This document shows, in pieces, positions 1-6,579 of a stretch of 11,572 nucleotides of DNA (position 1 is the stretch's first letter; every line of letters starts with the position of its first letter). The notes beneath the pieces are model-generated. The model was not told where the DNA came from. It was given only the letters and a program-made list of their open reading frames with translations, and searched no databases. The DNA comes from Deltaproteobacteria bacterium. GTDB taxonomy: Bacteria > Desulfobacterota > Dissulfuribacteria > Dissulfuribacterales > JALVPX01. The translations under genes and the position numbers were made by a program. The DNA lies in NCBI GenBank assembly GCA_027031565.1, contig JALVPX010000054.1, positions 6,915 to 18,486 on the forward strand, given 5' to 3'.

Positions 1-1
1 C

Positions 2-469
2 AAAAAACCTTCAGCCAGGCCGGCTGGACAGGCCATACAGATAGACGGCATCCATGACATCATGATCCATTTGGCCAAATGCTGCACGCCTGTACCGGGT
101 GATGACGTGGTAGGTTACATAACCAGGGGTCGGGGAGTGACAGTCCATAGGGATGGATGCCCCAATATTAAATATTCAGATCCTGAAAGGATAGTCGAGG
201 TGGCCTGGGACGTTTCTGGCGACGGGACTTATCCAGTAAAGATATGGGTGGCTGCTGCCGATCAGAAGGGTAAGCTGGCTGCTGTGAGCAATGCCATAAG
301 TGCTGAAGAAGCAAATATTTTAGAGGCAAAGGTGAAGACGTCGCCTGACCAGAAGGCCCATTTCACGTTCAAGGTGGAAGTCAAAAACAGCAGCCAGTTG
401 CGGAAGGTACTGGCCTCCATAAGAAGGGTGGAGGGCGTATATCAGGTGGATCGGAAAACTTCCGGCTGA
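2..469 (+). CDS. RelA/SpoT-type (p)ppGpp synthetase/hydrolase, C-terminal part (5' end outside window)
   Basis: The frame is open to the left edge, so only the C-terminal ~155 residues of a normally 700+ residue enzyme are present; the in-frame ATG at 62 is internal. RelA/SpoT enzymes make and/or degrade (p)ppGpp in the stringent response, and the C-terminal half senses ribosome or nutrient state. Visible here is the zinc-finger/RIS module: KCCTPVPGD, then GVTVHRDGC. The Cys-Cys...His...Cys spacing (21 residues from the second Cys to His, then 4 to the last Cys) equals that of E. coli RelA as I recall it. An ACT domain follows (from about YPVKIWVAAAD to the end). Whether the enzyme is a synthetase, hydrolase or both cannot be judged, because the catalytic domains are off the window. 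It ends one base before the convergent rpmB stop, leaving no room for its own terminator. Confidence 0.93.
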   Translation, partial: KKPSARPAGQAIQIDGIHDIMIHLAKCCTPVPGDDVVGYITRGRGVTVHRDGCPNIKYSDPERIVEVAWDVSGDGTYPVKIWVAAADQKGKLAAVSNAISAEEANILEAKVKTSPDQKAHFTFKVEVKNSSQLRKVLASIRRVEGVYQVDRKTSG

Positions 470-470
470 T

Positions 471-674
471 CTATTGGGCAAAGGGGCCAGGCTTTACAAC
501 CCTGCCGGAACGCAAACACCTGGTACAGACCCGGATCTGCCTGGTCTTCCCATCCACGACGGCCCTTACCTTCTGGATGTTGGGCATCCAGCGGCGCTTT
601 GTATGACGGTTTGAGTGACTTACATTGCAGCCTGTGGCTGGCCCTTTACCGCATATGGAACATACCTTTGACAT
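471..674 (-). CDS. rpmB: 50S ribosomal protein L28
   Basis: This 67-residue protein of the large ribosomal subunit matches L28 throughout: it starts MSKVCSICGKGP, has the NVSHSNRHTKRRWMPNIQ core, and ends in a basic tail. It is the zinc-binding form, with CxxC pairs at residues 5/8 and 50/53 able to form a zinc ribbon; many L28 proteins lack these cysteines. The start is supported by a GAGGTC Shine-Dalgarno-like sequence (plus-strand 681-686) about six bases upstream. The gene stands alone, transcribed away from the PilZ gene and convergent with the relA/spoT-type gene. A weak promoter candidate lies in the 84-bp divergent spacer. Confidence 0.96.
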   Translation of the reverse strand: MSKVCSICGKGPATGCNVSHSNRHTKRRWMPNIQKVRAVVDGKTRQIRVCTRCLRSGRVVKPGPFAQ

Positions 675-719
675 ATTGCTGACCTCACTGCTTTGACGGT
701 TTCTGTTCGAAGTGGTGGG

Positions 720-748
720 TATATAACGCTATGAAGGAGTAAGCGCAA
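720..748 (-). promoter_or_regulatory. Candidate promoter for rpmB
   Basis: Reading the minus strand, TTGCGC (plus 743-748) and TATATA (plus 720-725) are separated by 17 bases, a usual sigma-70 spacing. The -35 matches the consensus at 3 of 6 positions and the -10 at 4 of 6. Transcription would start near 713 and give rpmB a leader of about 40 bases. This is a motif reading only; no other evidence supports it. Confidence 0.3.
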
Positions 749-758
749 GGTTTTTGTT

Positions 759-1121
759 ATGGGAAGCATGGTAGACAATGACAAGGCGGCATTGAGGAGC
801 GGTCCAAGGGTTGAAACGGTTGTGAAGGTGGATTACCGAACCACTGATGCATTTTTTACCGATTTTGCTGAAAACATGTCTGAAGGGGGCATGTTCATTT
901 CCACCTTGCAGCCGCTGCCTCCAGGCACTGAATTATTGATTGAGTTCCTGCTACCCGAGGTCAACAGGCCCTTGAAGGTAAAGGCAAAGGTGGTGTGGAG
1001 CAGGAAGAGGACAACGACCCATGACAAGAGGAGGGGCATGGGGGTCAAGTTTGAGCAAATCAGCAAGTCAGACAAGGAAATGATTGCAGGGGTGGTACGC
1101 AAGTTACGAAGCAGCCCGTAA
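759..1121 (+). CDS. Single-domain PilZ protein, probable c-di-GMP receptor
   Basis: This is a 120-residue stand-alone PilZ domain with no signal peptide or membrane segment. Both parts of the c-di-GMP binding signature are visible: RSGPR (R13xxxR17) and NMSEGG (N39-x-S41-x-x-G44), followed by the beta-barrel (GGMFISTLQPLPPGTELLIEF, then VVWSRK) and a GMGVKFEQIS strand. It resembles the short PilZ proteins (TIGR02266-like) common in myxobacteria and Desulfobacterota, which act as adaptors for motility, adhesion or regulation. The partner cannot be inferred from the neighbours. The ATG at 759 has only a weak ribosome site (GCAAGG 8 bases upstream); AAGGAG at 734 is too far. The ATG at 768 is an alternative start and would still keep the RxxxR motif. 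The 3' end overlaps the convergent TIM-barrel gene by 18 bp. Confidence 0.85.
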   Translation: MGSMVDNDKAALRSGPRVETVVKVDYRTTDAFFTDFAENMSEGGMFISTLQPLPPGTELLIEFLLPEVNRPLKVKAKVVWSRKRTTTHDKRRGMGVKFEQISKSDKEMIAGVVRKLRSSP

Positions 1122-1922
1122 CAACCCCGGGTGCTTGTCAAGCAGCCTGGAAAGACCCTCCAGTGAAGGAATTACGTCCTCCTTTTTATGGGCTTCGATA
1201 GTTATCAAGGGAGCCAATCTATTTTTTTCCAGATATTGGAAAACGCGTTCAAAATCGATTTTCCCCCTTCCTATTGCAAGGTGATCGTCCCAGTCACCGT
1301 TGTTATCATGCAGATGGAGCTGGCCTATCTTGTTTCCAACGGCCTCGAGCCATTCATCCATGCTCCTTTTTGAAAAGACCTTTTGGTGCCCGAGATCAAA
1401 ACAAAATCCCAGGCCTGGTTCGTCGAATCTTGAAAATATAGTCTGATGGATCTCAGGCGTGTATTCGAAAACGTTCTCCAGATTGAGCTTTATGCCTTTG
1501 AGGCCAGCATGGGTCAGAATTAGTTTCAAGGTGGTATAGCAGTTTTCCAGCCACTCCTCTTTTTGGCCATGGTAATGTTTTGGATCAAAGCCAGTATGAA
1601 AGACCATGGACTTTGCCCTGAAGACGGCTGCGATATCGATGGCGCGCAGGAGGCGTTTAATAGTTGCCGTTCTAACCATTGAATCTATGGCACCAAGGGA
1701 AAGATCAATGAAAGGGGCATGTATGGTGCATCTTAAGCTGTTGCTTTCGAGCTTGCGCGCAACCCATTTAAAGGAAGGAAGTTTGAACCTGTCCAGGATG
1801 GTGCCGTTGAGGCCTATCTCAAGGTTGATGCCTTCCTGCAGCACCAACGGCAGGTGCTCTTCAACCAGCATGTCAAAAGGACAGCTTATGAAGGCTATTT
1901 TTTTTGCCGATTCAATATCCAT
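1104..1922 (-). CDS. TIM-barrel protein of the xylose isomerase-like / AP endonuclease 2 family; possible cobamide-remodelling CbiR
   Basis: This 272-residue, apparently cytoplasmic protein has the alternating strand/helix pattern of a TIM barrel. A full set of candidate metal ligands occurs in family order: H68 (HAPF), H109 (VFHTGFD), E149 (LNLENVFE), D176 and H179 (FCFDLGHQ), H203/H205 (QLHLHDN), D212/H214 (WDDHL) and E243 (ITIEAH). These line up in order with the nine zinc ligands of endonuclease IV, so a di- or tri-metal phosphodiesterase or isomerase is likely. The short HLHDN...DDHLAIGRGKIDF stretch resembles, from memory, proteins annotated as the cobamide-remodelling phosphodiesterase CbiR. 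That would suit an organism with corrinoid-dependent C1 metabolism, but it is not proven. A sugar isomerase/epimerase or DNA repair enzyme is the alternative. The gene follows the YkgJ-type gene by 11 bp; AAAAGG upstream of the ATG overlaps that gene's stop, so the two are probably cotranscribed. Confidence 0.85.
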   Translation of the reverse strand: MDIESAKKIAFISCPFDMLVEEHLPLVLQEGINLEIGLNGTILDRFKLPSFKWVARKLESNSLRCTIHAPFIDLSLGAIDSMVRTATIKRLLRAIDIAAVFRAKSMVFHTGFDPKHYHGQKEEWLENCYTTLKLILTHAGLKGIKLNLENVFEYTPEIHQTIFSRFDEPGLGFCFDLGHQKVFSKRSMDEWLEAVGNKIGQLHLHDNNGDWDDHLAIGRGKIDFERVFQYLEKNRLAPLITIEAHKKEDVIPSLEGLSRLLDKHPGLLRAAS

Positions 1923-1933
1923 GTTAACGCCTT

Positions 1934-2317
1934 TTAATCCAATTTTTCCTTAACCAGCCTGCATATTGCTTCATAAGAGGCGTTCCTGCCAAAGCCTGGA
2001 CAGTCTTTTTTGATTGCCTCAAAGGCATTAACATCGCCAAGGATGCTTGGATGAAGGGGCCACTGTTTGCAATGGAAAGGCTTTACCGGGTGTATCCTGC
2101 AAAGCCCGTCATCCCCATAAAAAATGCAGTGGCCGTCTACTACCTTCATTTCGGTCCTGCTGCCCTTTTTAACGAGAAACTGCCTTGTAAGCTCATTCTG
2201 GTCAACCCCAAGGAAGTGGGCTATTCTTTGCTGTTCTTCGGCGCTTACCGAGACAGTGGCAGTGCCATGGCAGCAATGGCCGCAGCACTTGCATTCAAAC
2301 AGTGTTTCTTCTTTCAT
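1934..2317 (-). CDS. YkgJ-type cysteine-cluster protein (CxxCxxCC-like)
   Basis: This 127-residue protein has a dense cysteine pattern: C9, C11, C12, C15, C16 (FECKCCGHCC), then C64, C73 (CRIHPVKPFHC, ending at C83), C106 (DCPGFG) and C119. This is the arrangement of the YkgJ/UPF0153 family, thought to bind zinc or an iron-sulfur cluster; the family has no settled biochemical role. No membrane segment or signal peptide is seen. It is the first gene of an apparent two-gene unit with the TIM-barrel gene 11 bp downstream, which suggests, but does not show, that the two act together. The ATG start has no convincing Shine-Dalgarno sequence directly upstream. There is no plausible alternative start, because the cysteine cluster begins at residue 9. 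Confidence 0.9.
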   Translation of the reverse strand: MKEETLFECKCCGHCCHGTATVSVSAEEQQRIAHFLGVDQNELTRQFLVKKGSRTEMKVVDGHCIFYGDDGLCRIHPVKPFHCKQWPLHPSILGDVNAFEAIKKDCPGFGRNASYEAICRLVKEKLD

Positions 2318-2447
2318 GGCCGTTCAGGGTAAACCGACCAGGGCCTTTTTTCCAGTAAAAATAGAAGGCTCCATGCTAGGACTTAAAGGCATCTGTATAT
2401 CTGTATGATGGTTCCTAGAAGAGGCGCGTTTATGAAATAATCTCGAT

Positions 2448-2472
2448 CGTGATGTTCCTTGGAATCATCACG
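2448..2472. repeat. Imperfect inverted repeat (hairpin) between clpB and the YkgJ-type gene
   Basis: CGTGATG-TTCC (2448-2458) is the near-perfect reverse complement of GGAA-T-CATCACG (2461-2472). It forms an 11-bp stem with one bulged T and a two-base loop. No T-run follows on either strand, so it does not look like an intrinsic terminator. It may be a protein-binding palindrome or a transcript-processing or stability element; its role is unknown. Confidence 0.6.
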
Positions 2473-2521
2473 GTATTGGTTTTCACTACCAAAGGGCATG
2501 ATTACTTGGCACGTCCATAAG

Positions 2522-2553
2522 AAAAAAGGCCCCGGAAGAAGGTCGCCGGGGCC
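2522..2553 (-). terminator. Rho-independent terminator of clpB
   Basis: On the minus strand, GGCCCCGG (plus 2546-2553) pairs perfectly with CCGGGGCC (plus 2528-2535) across a 10-base loop and is followed at once by six T residues (plus 2522-2527). It begins 24 bases after the clpB stop, so clpB is a monocistronic or last gene. Confidence 0.9.
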
Positions 2554-2577
2554 GATTACAATTTATGCCTTACGCAT

Positions 2578-5175
2578 TCAGGCCTTTTGGAATATTATGT
2601 GCTTGTTTTCGTCGAGATCCACCTTGACAGTGTCGCCTTCCTTGAAATCTCCTTCAAGCAGCCTCAATGCCAGCGGATCTTCAATGTATCTTTGGATTGC
2701 CCTTTTGAGCGGTCTTGCCCCAAAGCTGGGATCATAACCTACCTCGGCAATCCATTCCTTCACCCGTTCTGTAAGCTCAATGTTGTAATGCCTTTCTTCC
2801 AGGCGCTTCCTGAGGTTTCTGACCTGGATATCCACGATCTTCTTGAGGTCATCCCTGCTCAGAGGCCTGAAGATTATTATGTCGTCGATCCTGTTGAGGA
2901 ATTCAGGCTTGAAATAGGCCCTCATGGTTTCAAGGACCCTGCGCTCGATCTCTTCTATGGCCTCACCCCGCTTGATCATATCCTGGATGAGATCGCTTCC
3001 TACGTTGGAGGTCATGATGATGATGGTGTTCCTGAAATCCACTGTACGGCCTTTGCCGTCTGTCAAGCGGCCGTCATCCAATATTTGGAGCATGATGTTG
3101 AACACATCTGGATGCGCTTTTTCGATCTCGTCGAACAATATTACAGAATAGGGCTTGCGCCTTACAGCCTCTGTCAGGTATCCGCCCTCTTCATATCCGA
3201 CATAACCCGGCGGGGCACCTATCAGCCGTGCCACTGCGTGTTTTTCCATATATTCGCTCATGTCGATCCTGATCATTGCGTGTTCGGTATCGAACATGAA
3301 TTCAGCCAGTGCCCTGGCAAGCTCTGTTTTACCCACGCCAGTGGGGCCCACAAAGATGAAGGAGCCTATAGGCCTGTTGGGATCCTGCAGGCCGGCCCTT
3401 GCACGCCTTACTGCGTTTGACACCGCTTCTATGGCCTTTTCCTGGCCCACGACGCGCTCTTTGATGCGCTCTTCCATGTGCACCAGTTTTTCCCGTTCTC
3501 CCTCGAGAAGCTTGCTGACAGGTATACCGGTCCACTTCGAGATAATGGCAGCGATGTCTTCGGCATCCACCTCTTCCTTGAGGAGGCTTTTGCCATTTTC
3601 CTGGATTTCCTTCAGCTTTTTCTCCTCTTCTTCCACCTCTTTCTCAAGGTTGGGTATCTCTCCATACAGGATTTCAGCAACCTTGTTCAGGTCGCCTTGA
3701 CGCTGGTATTGTTCCGCTTCTATGCGCAACTGGTCCATGCGCTCCTTGAGTTCCCTAATTTTCTGAATAATGCCCTTTTCCTGCTGCCATCTTGCCTTGA
3801 GGGCATCGCTCTGCTCTTTCAGGTTGGCAAGCTCTTCCTCAATCTTCTTCAGGCGCTCAGCAGAGGCAGGATCTTTCTCCTTTTTGAGTGCCTCCCTCTC
3901 TATTTCAAGCTGCATGATCTTTCGTTCTATTTCGTCAAGCTCCGAGGGAAGGCTGTCTATCTCGATCCTGAGTTTTGCAGCAGCTTCATCGATGAGGTCG
4001 ATAGCCTTGTCCGGCAGGAATCTGTCAGTGATGTACCGGTGAGACAGCGTAGCAGCAGCCACGATTGCCGAATCCTTTATGCGGACTCCGTGATGCACCT
4101 CATACTTTTCCTTGAGGCCTCTCAGTATGGCTATGGTGTCTTCAACGCTCGGCTCTTCCACCAGCACCGGCTGGAAGCGCCTTTCCAACGCAGCATCCTT
4201 CTCTATGTATTTTCTGTATTCATCAATGGTGGTGGCGCCGATGCAGTGCAATTCTCCCCTGGCAAGGGCGGGTTTAAGCAGGTTGGAAGCATCCATTGCG
4301 CCTGACGTGGCGCCTGCCCCTACCAGCGTGTGTATTTCATCTATGAACAAGATTATTTCGCCCTGGCGCTCTTCGACTTCCTTCAAGACCGCCTTAAGAC
4401 GCTCTTCGAACTCACCCCGGTATTTCGCTCCGGCAATGAGTGCTCCCATGTCAAGGGCCACTACCCTCTTGTCTTTGAGGGTTTCGGGGATGTCACCGGC
4501 AACTATCCTCTGGGCCAGTCCCTCAACTATGGCAGTCTTACCCACGCCAGGTTCGCCGATAAGGATCGGATTGTTTTTCGTGCGCCTCGACAGGACCTGG
4601 ACAACGCGCCTTATTTCTTCATCCCGGCCGATGATCGGGTCAAGCTTGCCAAGCCTGGCCAGCTCAGTAAGGTCCCGGCCATATTTTTCAAGGGCCTGGA
4701 ACTTGTCTTCAGGATTGGGATCAGTGATGCGCTGGTGCCCGCGCACCGAAGTGAGGGCCTGGAGAAAAGTGTCCTTGGTAACGCCGGCAGCAGCAAGGAT
4801 TTGGGCACCCCTGGTACCGCCTGTATCCAAAATTGCCAGGAGCAGATGCTCCAGGCTCACGTATTCGTCCTTCATGTCAGCAGCGATGGTGAAGGCCTTC
4901 TCAAGCACCTGATTCAGCTCGGGTGAAATGTAGATCTGTGCGCCTGCACCGCTCACTTGGGGAAACTTTGATATTTCCTCTTCCAATTGAGATGTTATGG
5001 ATGCGGTATCAACACCCATTTTCTGGAAGACCGAAGGCACAATACCTTCTGCCTGTCCCAGCATGGCCTTTAGCAGATGTTCCACTTGTATCTGTTGATG
5101 GCCTTTGCTTTGGGCCTCCCGCTGGGCTTCTTGAATCGCCTCCTGGGATTTCATGGTAAATTTGTCAAATTGCAT
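2578..5175 (-). CDS. clpB: ATP-dependent chaperone ClpB (Hsp100 disaggregase)
   Basis: At 865 residues this is a full-length ClpB, the hexameric AAA+ machine that threads aggregated proteins through its pore together with DnaK. In order: the Clp N-domain (about 1-145); AAA-1 with Walker A GEPGVGKT (207-214), pore loop KYRGEF (251-256) and Walker B LFIDE (276-280); the long charged coiled-coil middle domain (about 405-525) that separates ClpB from ClpA/ClpC; AAA-2 with Walker A GPTGVGKT (610-617), pore loop GYVGYEEGG (657-665) and Walker B VILFDE (678-683); and a ClpB small C-terminal domain. No IGF/L ClpP-docking tripeptide was noticed, as expected for ClpB. The start is fixed by GAGGAGG (plus 5181-5187) five bases before the ATG. 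It is divergent from dgt. Neither dnaK/grpE nor an hspR-like gene is adjacent. The leader carries two interleaved inverted repeats. Confidence 0.98.
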   Translation of the reverse strand: MQFDKFTMKSQEAIQEAQREAQSKGHQQIQVEHLLKAMLGQAEGIVPSVFQKMGVDTASITSQLEEEISKFPQVSGAGAQIYISPELNQVLEKAFTIAADMKDEYVSLEHLLLAILDTGGTRGAQILAAAGVTKDTFLQALTSVRGHQRITDPNPEDKFQALEKYGRDLTELARLGKLDPIIGRDEEIRRVVQVLSRRTKNNPILIGEPGVGKTAIVEGLAQRIVAGDIPETLKDKRVVALDMGALIAGAKYRGEFEERLKAVLKEVEERQGEIILFIDEIHTLVGAGATSGAMDASNLLKPALARGELHCIGATTIDEYRKYIEKDAALERRFQPVLVEEPSVEDTIAILRGLKEKYEVHHGVRIKDSAIVAAATLSHRYITDRFLPDKAIDLIDEAAAKLRIEIDSLPSELDEIERKIMQLEIEREALKKEKDPASAERLKKIEEELANLKEQSDALKARWQQEKGIIQKIRELKERMDQLRIEAEQYQRQGDLNKVAEILYGEIPNLEKEVEEEEKKLKEIQENGKSLLKEEVDAEDIAAIISKWTGIPVSKLLEGEREKLVHMEERIKERVVGQEKAIEAVSNAVRRARAGLQDPNRPIGSFIFVGPTGVGKTELARALAEFMFDTEHAMIRIDMSEYMEKHAVARLIGAPPGYVGYEEGGYLTEAVRRKPYSVILFDEIEKAHPDVFNIMLQILDDGRLTDGKGRTVDFRNTIIIMTSNVGSDLIQDMIKRGEAIEEIERRVLETMRAYFKPEFLNRIDDIIIFRPLSRDDLKKIVDIQVRNLRKRLEERHYNIELTERVKEWIAEVGYDPSFGARPLKRAIQRYIEDPLALRLLEGDFKEGDTVKVDLDENKHIIFQKA

Positions 5176-5201
5176 ATGTTCCTCCTCTAAGGGTCAAATT
5201 C

Positions 5202-5253
5202 TTTTCAAATAAAAGTCACTGCTGTTTGAAAACGGGATTAAGTAAGTGACTTT
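5202..5253 (-). promoter_or_regulatory. Interleaved inverted repeats upstream of clpB (candidate operator or leader structure)
   Basis: Two perfect inverted repeats are interleaved: AAAGTCACT (5212-5220) with AGTGACTTT (5245-5253), and TTTTCAAA (5202-5209) with TTTGAAAA (5225-5232). On the minus strand a TATAAA (plus 5251-5256) that could be the clpB -10 box overlaps the distal AGTGACTTT arm; the only -35-like hexamer at a fitting distance, TTAGTT (plus 5274-5279), is poor. The structure lies 27-78 bases upstream of the clpB start. It is neither CIRCE nor HAIR, and no good sigma-32 promoter was found. It may be a repressor site or, if the transcript starts further upstream, a leader RNA fold. 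Confidence 0.45.
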
Positions 5254-5387
5254 ATAAAGGGTTTCTGTTCGGAAACTAAGAATGGCCTTACAGTGTGTCA
5301 AGGCATCACGTTGTAATTAATCCAATTTGCGCAAGGGGAATAAAAAAATTAGAGTTGATCTAAAAATAGAGTTTTTAAAGAGGTGAC

Positions 5388-6563
5388 ATGTCGAAGGATG
5401 TCCTGAATCAACTGCGCGGACTGCTTGACAAGAATGAAAGGGAAAGGTTGAGTCCGTTGGCTGTGTTGAGCAGTCACGCAATACGTCAGAAGAGTGAGGA
5501 ACGCCTTGAAAAGGGCCACCGCCAGCTTTTTGCAGTAGATGGTGACAGGATACTCCACTCCCGGGCCTATTCCAGATACATAGACAAGACACAGGTCTTT
5601 TCCCTTATACCCAACGATCATTTGACCCACAGGGTGCTTCATGTACAGCTTGTTTCCAAGATTGCACGTACTATTGGCAGGTTTCTACGCCTCAATGAAG
5701 ACCTGATCGAGGCCATAGCACTTGGCCATGATATAGGTCATCCCCCCTTCGGGCACGACGGTGAACGCTATCTTTCAAGGATATGCCAGGATTATGGCCT
5801 GCCCGGCTTTGTGCACAGCGTTCAGAGCGTACGTTTTCTTCATCATATCGAAAACAAGGGCAGGGGGTGCAATCTGACTCTTCAGGTGTTGGATGGAATA
5901 TTGTGCCATGATGGGGAACTTCATCTTCAGAGCATTTCTCCTGACAGGGAAAAGGATTTCCAAACCCTCTTTGAAGAAATGGAGAAAAAAGAGAAGGATC
6001 CAAGGGCTGACCTGAGACCCATGACCCTTGAAGGATGTGTGGTCCGAATGTCTGATGTGATCAGTTACATAGGCAGGGACATCGAAGATGCCATAAGACT
6101 CGGCCTGATCACCAGGGAGATGATCCCTGAAGGGGTGGCCAAGGTATTAGGTAATACCAACGGGACCATTGTCTATCGGCTGGTGGAGGATCTCATAGTC
6201 AACAGCTCGGGCAAGGATGAGATATGTTTCAGTGTTCCTGTATCCGACGCCTTGCTGGAACTTAGAAAATTCAATATGGATTTCATATACAGGAATCCGT
6301 TGATTAAGACAGAGGCTACCAAGATAGAAGGACTTTACAGAATGATGTTCGATCATTTCGTGAGAGCCATAAGGAATGGAGACACTGAGTCTGTGATTTT
6401 CAAGACATTTCTGGATGGCATGTCTCCAAAATACAGGGATCAACCATCGGTAGTAGTCGTCAGGGATTTCATTGCCGGGATGACCGATGCATATTTTTTG
6501 AGAACCGGGCGCAATTTATTGATACCAAGGGAGCTTCCCGCCACATTCAAAGACAAGGCATAA
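5388..6563 (+). CDS. dgt: Deoxyguanosinetriphosphate triphosphohydrolase-like protein (dGTPase, HD superfamily)
   Basis: This 391-residue protein belongs to the dGTPase branch of the HD phosphohydrolases, which split dNTPs into deoxynucleoside and triphosphate to control dNTP pools and limit phage replication. The opening SRAYSRYIDKTQVF motif, the LTHR histidine (H81) and the ALGHDIGHPPFGHDGE block with the metal-binding H114-D115 are all present, followed by a helical C-terminal half (DVISYIGRDIEDAIRLG). Its length suits the type II group (dGTPase-like protein) rather than the ~500-residue E. coli Dgt, so substrate preference is uncertain. The ATG at 5388 has AGAGGTG just upstream. It is divergent from clpB and convergent with the YciO-type gene, with 16 bp between the stops. 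Confidence 0.92.
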   Translation: MSKDVLNQLRGLLDKNERERLSPLAVLSSHAIRQKSEERLEKGHRQLFAVDGDRILHSRAYSRYIDKTQVFSLIPNDHLTHRVLHVQLVSKIARTIGRFLRLNEDLIEAIALGHDIGHPPFGHDGERYLSRICQDYGLPGFVHSVQSVRFLHHIENKGRGCNLTLQVLDGILCHDGELHLQSISPDREKDFQTLFEEMEKKEKDPRADLRPMTLEGCVVRMSDVISYIGRDIEDAIRLGLITREMIPEGVAKVLGNTNGTIVYRLVEDLIVNSSGKDEICFSVPVSDALLELRKFNMDFIYRNPLIKTEATKIEGLYRMMFDHFVRAIRNGDTESVIFKTFLDGMSPKYRDQPSVVVVRDFIAGMTDAYFLRTGRNLLIPRELPATFKDKA

Positions 6564-6579
6564 AGAAAATCTGAATGCT

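Larger units (their letters stand above)
2318..2577. other. Intergenic region between clpB 3' end and the YkgJ-type gene
   Basis: This 260-bp stretch holds no credible gene. It contains the clpB intrinsic terminator at its right end, an imperfect 11-bp hairpin at 2448-2472, and a tandem copy of the octamer ATCTGTAT (2391-2398, 2399-2406). An A/T-rich potential stem near 2343-2368 (GCCTT...AAGGC) would lie in the leader of the minus-strand YkgJ/TIM-barrel unit. No strong sigma-70 promoter for that unit could be picked out by eye, although it must start here or within clpB. Confidence 0.6.

Noticed and set aside
731..742. Tiny reading frame ATG-AAG-GAG-TAA just before the PilZ gene
   Set aside because: It is a three-codon frame without its own ribosome site and probably a chance feature around a Shine-Dalgarno-like AAGGAG.
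2391..2406. Tandem octamer ATCTGTAT x2
   Set aside because: Two copies of an A/T-rich octamer can occur by chance or slippage; nothing ties it to a promoter or an insertion.
2506..2520. TTGGCACG resembling a sigma-54 -24 element
   Set aside because: The matching TTGC-type -12 element is absent at the required spacing, and no plus-strand gene follows.
2587..4926. Several long open frames on the plus strand opposite clpB (up to about 277 codons)
   Set aside because: They mirror the codon structure of clpB, have no ribosome sites, and their translations show no recognisable domain. clpB is certain.
5202..5253. clpB upstream repeats as a CIRCE or HspR (HAIR) operator
   Set aside because: Neither TTAGCACTC-N9-GAGTGCTAA nor CTTGAGT-N7-ACTCAAG is present; the repeats have a different sequence and spacing.
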